From Brachybacterium paraconglomeratum (GTDB taxonomy: Bacteria; Actinomycetota; Actinomycetes; Actinomycetales; Dermabacteraceae): DNA of 64,000 nucleotides. The DNA is taken from assembly GCF_003994255.1 (NCBI RefSeq), contig NZ_ML133858.1, positions 62,001 through 126,000 of the forward strand, in the 5' to 3' direction. Shown piece by piece: positions 60,604 to 64,000 of the stretch. A program made the position numbers and the translations under genes. Below the pieces are notes generated by a model. The model saw nothing but the letters and a program-made list of their open reading frames with translations, searched no databases and was not told the DNA's origin. Position 1 is the first letter of the stretch, and every line of letters begins with the position of its first letter.

Positions 60604-62067
60604 TCAGGCACCGCCGGCGAGCACCTTCTGCCGCGCCACCTCGGCGAGGGAGCCGGTCAGCGAGGGATAGACGGTGGAGGTGCCCGCGAGCTGCTCCGCC
60701 GTCAGGCGGTGCGCGACGGCGAGCGTGTAGGGAAGGATCAGCTCGCTCGCCCGCGGCGCGACCACCACGGCGCCGAGCACCGTGTGGGAGTCGGGGCGCA
60801 CCAGCAGCTTCACGAAGCCCTCGTCGATGCCCTGCATCTTCGCGCGCGGGTTCGTCTCCAGGCCCAGCATCAGCACGTCGGCCCGCACCTGGCCGGAGGC
60901 GACCTCCTGCTCGCTCACGCCGACCACCGCGATCTCGGGGCTGGTGAAGATCGCGGAGGAGACCTGCGCGGCGATCAGCGGGGAGACCGCCTCCCCGAGG
61001 GCGTGGTGCATCGCGATCCGGCCCTGCATCGCCGCGACCGAGGCGAGCGGGTACACGCCGGTGCAGTCGCCCGCGGCGTAGATGCCCCGCACGGAGGTGC
61101 GAGAGACCCGGTCGGTCTCGATGTGGCCGCTCTCGCGCACCCGCACCCCCGCGGTGAACAGTCCCAGGTCCGAGGTCCAGGGGACCCCGCCGAGGGCCAT
61201 CAGCGCGTGGCTGCCCTCGATCTCCTCGCCCGAGGTGAGGGTGACGACGACCCCGTCGGCCGTGCGCCGCGCCCCGGCGGCCCGGGAGCGGGAGCGCACG
61301 GTGACGCCGCGGCGCGCGAAGGCGTCCTCGAGCACGTCGGCGGCGTCGGCGTCGGTGCCCGGCAGCACCTTCTCGCGCGAGGAGACGAGGGTGACCTCGC
61401 TGCCGAGGGCACGGTAGGCGCTGGCGAACTCGGCGCCGGTCACGCCCGAGCCGACCACGATCAGGTGCTCGGGGAGCTCCTGCAGCGAGTACAGCTGGGT
61501 CCAGTTCAGGATCCGCTCGCCGTCGAAGGGCGCGGTCTCGAGCTCCCGGGGGCGGGCGCCGACGGCCAGGAGGACCGCGTCGGCCTCGAGCACGCGGGTC
61601 TCCCCGTCGGCGCCGCTCACCTCGACCCGGTCGGGGCCGTCGAGGCGGCCGCGCCCGTCGAGCACCTCGACCCCGGCCGCGACGAGGCTCTGGCGGATGT
61701 CGGCGGACTGGGCGTCGGCGAGTCGGCGCACGCGCGTGTTGACCGCGTCGAGGTCGACGTCGAGGGTCTCAGCCGTGGGGGCGGCGCCGTCGTCGGCGTC
61801 CCGGATCCCGAGCTCCCGGGAGCCGGCGACGAGGTCGAGCACCTCGGCGGTCGCGATGAGGGTCTTGGACGGCACCACGTCGGTGAGCACCGCCGCGCCG
61901 CCCACGCCGCGGTCCGCGACCAGGGTGGTGCGGGCACCCTGGCGGGCCGCCGTGAGCGCGGCCTCGTAGCCGCCGGGCCCTCCGCCGATGATCACCACCT
62001 GCACGTCGTCGGCGCAGCGGGGCACACGGCGGGGGTCGGCGGGGATGGCGGTGCTGGGATCGTCCAC
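60604..62067 (-). CDS. lpdA: NAD(P)H-quinone dehydrogenase (LpdA-type flavoprotein disulfide reductase family)
   Basis: The product is 487 residues. It has FAD motif VVIIGGGPGGYEAALTAARQG, an NAD motif LIVVGSGVTGAEFASAYRALG, a second FAD motif GIYAAGDCTGVYPLASVA and the C-terminal dimerisation domain. In place of the redox CxxxxC the sequence reads GGAAVLTDVVPSKT with no cysteine, so it cannot work as a disulfide reductase. This agrees with the LpdA (Rv3303c) type, which reduces quinones. The GTG at 62067 lies six bases after GATGAT. It is divergent from the PNP gene. Confidence 0.9.
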   Translation of the reverse strand: MDDPSTAIPADPRRVPRCADDVQVVIIGGGPGGYEAALTAARQGARTTLVADRGVGGAAVLTDVVPSKTLIATAEVLDLVAGSRELGIRDADDGAAPTAETLDVDLDAVNTRVRRLADAQSADIRQSLVAAGVEVLDGRGRLDGPDRVEVSGADGETRVLEADAVLLAVGARPRELETAPFDGERILNWTQLYSLQELPEHLIVVGSGVTGAEFASAYRALGSEVTLVSSREKVLPGTDADAADVLEDAFARRGVTVRSRSRAAGARRTADGVVVTLTSGEEIEGSHALMALGGVPWTSDLGLFTAGVRVRESGHIETDRVSRTSVRGIYAAGDCTGVYPLASVAAMQGRIAMHHALGEAVSPLIAAQVSSAIFTSPEIAVVGVSEQEVASGQVRADVLMLGLETNPRAKMQGIDEGFVKLLVRPDSHTVLGAVVVAPRASELILPYTLAVAHRLTAEQLAGTSTVYPSLTGSLAEVARQKVLAGGA

Positions 62068-62073
62068 GCCGCC

Positions 62074-62079
62074 ATCATC
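62074..62079 (-). promoter_or_regulatory. -10 element of lpdA (leaderless)
   Basis: GATGAT on the minus strand lies six bases before the lpdA GTG. It is weaker than the others because the first base is not T. Confidence 0.35.
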
Positions 62080-62153
62080 CCAAGGACCTGTGACGTCGGG
62101 GGCGGTTTCCGGGAGGCCGCCCGAGCGGGCTTCGCACCGCCCGCTCCCTGCGC

Positions 62154-62159
62154 TACCTT
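62154..62159 (+). promoter_or_regulatory. -10 element of the PNP gene (leaderless)
   Basis: TACCTT ends six bases before the ATG at 62166, with no ribosome site between. Confidence 0.45.
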
Positions 62160-62165
62160 CGGTCC

Positions 62166-63035
62166 ATGACTGCATCGAGCACTGATCCGTACCAGCTCGC
62201 CCGCGACGCCGCCGCCGCGATCGCCGAGGCCAGCTCCGTCCCCGCCCACGACCTCGCGCTGGTGCTCGGCTCGGGCTGGGCCGGGGCCGCGGACCTCCTC
62301 GGCGAGACCGTCTGGCAGGCCGACGCGACCTCCATCCCCGGCTTCCGCCCGCCGGCCGTCGCCGGCCATGTCGGCACGCTGCGCTCGATCCGCGTGGAGG
62401 GCACCGGCGCGCGGGCGCTCGTGCTCGGGGCCCGCACCCACTTCTACGAGGGCGCGGGCGTGGACGCGGTCGTGCACGGCGTGCGCACCGCCGCCGCGAC
62501 GGGCGCGCGCACGATGGTGCTGACCAACGGCTGCGGCGGCATCGACCCGTCCTGGCGTCCGGGCACGCCGGTGCTGATCAGCGACCAGATCAACTTCACC
62601 GGTGCGACCCCGCTGGTGGGCGCGAACTTCGTGGACCTCACCGATCTGTACACCCCGGCGCTGCGCGCGATCGCGAGGGAGGTCGACCCCTCCCTCGACG
62701 AGGGCGTGTACATGCAGTTCTCCGGCCCCACCTACGAGACGCCGGCCGAGGTGCAGATGGCGAGGACCATCGGCGCGCACCTGGTCGGGATGTCCACCGC
62801 GCTCGAGGCGATCGCCGCCCGCGAGGCCGGCCTGGACGTGCTGGGCATCTCGCTGGTGACGAACTTCGCCGCGGGCATCTCCGGGGAGGCGCTCAGCCAC
62901 GAGGAGGTGCTCGAGGCGGGCCGGGAGGCCGGTCCGCGCATCTCGCGCCTGCTCGCCGAGACGGTGCGCCGGATCACCGCGGGAGCGGCCGACGGCGCGG
63001 GCGCCCCGGCCGGCGCCGACGGCGGCGCGGCATGA
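62166..63035 (+). CDS. Purine-nucleoside phosphorylase (trimeric class)
   Basis: The product is 289 residues. LALVLGSGWAGAADLL gives the phosphate loop, and RTHFYEG, LTNGCGGIDPSW, MQFSGPTYETPAEVQMA and GMSTALEAIAAREAGLDVLGISLVTNFAAG are the class II PNP signatures with base- and ribose-binding residues. It cleaves guanosine/inosine-type nucleosides phosphorolytically. The C-terminal 20 residues are Ala/Gly-rich. Its stop overlaps the next ATG, coupling it to the phosphohexomutase gene, as for the M. tuberculosis deoD-pmmB pair. Confidence 0.94.
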   Translation: MTASSTDPYQLARDAAAAIAEASSVPAHDLALVLGSGWAGAADLLGETVWQADATSIPGFRPPAVAGHVGTLRSIRVEGTGARALVLGARTHFYEGAGVDAVVHGVRTAAATGARTMVLTNGCGGIDPSWRPGTPVLISDQINFTGATPLVGANFVDLTDLYTPALRAIAREVDPSLDEGVYMQFSGPTYETPAEVQMARTIGAHLVGMSTALEAIAAREAGLDVLGISLVTNFAAGISGEALSHEEVLEAGREAGPRISRLLAETVRRITAGAADGAGAPAGADGGAA

Positions 63036-64000
63036 GCCCCGAGCCCGCTCCTTCCCCCGGCGACGCCGACGACGTGACGACCGCCGGCGAGGCAGGCGCC
63101 GCCGGTCCGGCTGGCGACGCCCCCGGCCCGGACGCCGAGCTGCGCGCCCGGGTCGCCGCCTGGATCGCCGACGACCCCGATCCCGTCACCCGGGCGGCGC
63201 TCGAGAGCCTCCTGGAGCAGGCGGATGCCGGCGATGCCGCGGCCGCCGAGGAGATCCGCGACGCCTTCTCCGGCGACCTGGAGTTCGGCACGGCCGGGCT
63301 GCGCGGCCGCATGGCCCCGGGACCGCACCGGATAAACCTCGCCGTGGTCTCCCGCGCCGCGCGCGGCCTGGCCGACCATCTCACCGGCGACCTCGACCTC
63401 GAGCAGCCTCTGGTCGTGATCGGCTTCGACGCCCGCCACCGCTCCGAGGACTTCGCCCGCGCCTCCGCCGCGATCATGACGGCGGCCGGCTGCCGCGTGC
63501 ATCTGCTGGAGCGGCACGGCCCGACCCCGCTGATCGCCTTCGCCGTCCGCCACCTCGGCGCCGACGCGGGGATCGTGGTCACCGCCTCCCACAACCCGCC
63601 GGCGGACAACGGCTACAAGGTCTACCTCGGCGGCCGCGCCTCCGCCCCCGACGGGCAGGGCGTGCAGATCGTGCCGCCCTCGGACGCGCAGATCGCCGCC
63701 CGCATCGCCGCCGTCGGCCCCGTGCGGGAGATCCCCCGCGCCGAGGGCTGGGCGGTGCTCGGCGAGCAGCTGCGCGAGGACTATCTCGCCGCGATCTGCG
63801 CGCTGCCGGACCCGGAGGGGCCGCGCCAGGTGCGGATCGTGCACACCGCGATGCACGGGGTGGGCACCGAGACGGCGCTCGCGGCCCTGCACCGCACCGG
63901 CTTCGCCGAGGTGCACCCGGTCGCGAAGCAGGCCGATCCGGATCCCGACTTCCCCACCGTCGCCTTCCCGAACCCGGAGGAGCCCGGCGCGATCGACCTC
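63032..64000 (+). CDS. Phosphomannomutase/phosphoglucomutase, PmmB type (cut by window end)
   Basis: The first 323 residues are visible and the frame is open at the right edge. An N-terminal disordered stretch (about 1-35) is followed by EIRDAFSGDLEFGTAGLRGRM, IGFDARHRSEDFARASA and the phosphoserine loop VTASHNPPADNGYKVYLGG (Ser186). FGTAGLRG and the long N-terminus place it in the phosphoglucomutase/phosphopentomutase-like (PmmB, PGM2) branch, not the manB branch at 6733-8439. Next to PNP, a phosphopentomutase role (ribose-1-P to ribose-5-P) is plausible. The metal-binding and C-terminal domains lie outside the window. Confidence 0.9.
   Translation, partial: MSPEPAPSPGDADDVTTAGEAGAAGPAGDAPGPDAELRARVAAWIADDPDPVTRAALESLLEQADAGDAAAAEEIRDAFSGDLEFGTAGLRGRMAPGPHRINLAVVSRAARGLADHLTGDLDLEQPLVVIGFDARHRSEDFARASAAIMTAAGCRVHLLERHGPTPLIAFAVRHLGADAGIVVTASHNPPADNGYKVYLGGRASAPDGQGVQIVPPSDAQIAARIAAVGPVREIPRAEGWAVLGEQLREDYLAAICALPDPEGPRQVRIVHTAMHGVGTETALAALHRTGFAEVHPVAKQADPDPDFPTVAFPNPEEPGAIDL

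Overview
The window is very GC-rich throughout and densely coded. Genes often overlap by 4 to 8 bases, GTG starts are common, and many genes appear to lack a leader. It carries actinobacterial marker genes: a WhiB protein, DUF3499, an AccD/AccE/AccA acyl-CoA carboxylase, a trimeric PNP, and a PMM with an actinobacterial-type active site. The order PMM - DUF3499 - zincin-like - whiB - cofE - TIGR03089 - (insert) - purE/purK - birA - accD - accE - maf - accA - lpdA - PNP - PMM matches, from memory, the Mycobacterium tuberculosis Rv3257c-Rv3308 interval. Gene content and the absence of mycolic-acid genes point to a non-mycolate Micrococcales member, perhaps Brachybacterium/Dermabacteraceae; that assignment is inference. 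I see no rRNA, tRNA, CRISPR array, insertion sequence or prophage gene.

Region by region. 1-6732: a membrane/AAA module (end of an unknown gene, DUF4129, DUF4350, MoxR, DUF58, then SpoIIM and RDD). 6733-16968: the conserved PMM-DUF3499-zincin-DUF5719-glycosyltransferase-WhiB-CofE-TIGR03089 block. 17004-24103: a galactofuranan locus (Wzt, Wzm, GlfT2-like, Glf, two GT2 enzymes). 24388-29059: an LCP ligase, a polyprenyl-phosphate-sugar synthase-like GT2, DUF2304 and a DUF6541-type membrane protein. 29200-34677: a complete pseudaminic acid (Pse) pathway, with PseB and PseC leftward, an SpsF-type cytidylyltransferase and a PseG-PseH fusion rightward, and PseI leftward. 34716-47671: polymer assembly and export, with a TPR-glycosyltransferase, two giant two-domain glycosyltransferases flanking a smaller one, a GT2, and a second Wzm/Wzt exporter. 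47781-64000: conserved housekeeping genes (purE, purK, a two-component system, a class III cyclase, birA, acyl-CoA carboxylase genes, a DUF885 peptidase, maf, lpdA, PNP, and a truncated PMM/PGM).

The main story is the cell envelope. Two ABC-exported glycopolymers seem to be encoded side by side. One is a galactofuranan built by Glf and GlfT-type enzymes. The other is a probable Pse-containing wall polymer, possibly like the teichulosonic acids of actinobacteria, made by Pse synthesis genes plus unusual two-domain transferases. An LCP enzyme between the two loci could ligate either polymer to peptidoglycan. The Pse locus and its duplicated 3.4-3.5 kb glycosyltransferases are the least conventional part. 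Two divergent pairs in the envelope region, and one at birA/accD, may share nearly symmetric -10 elements.

Functions are assigned from motifs, length and context by eye. No database search was run, and similarity estimates are visual.
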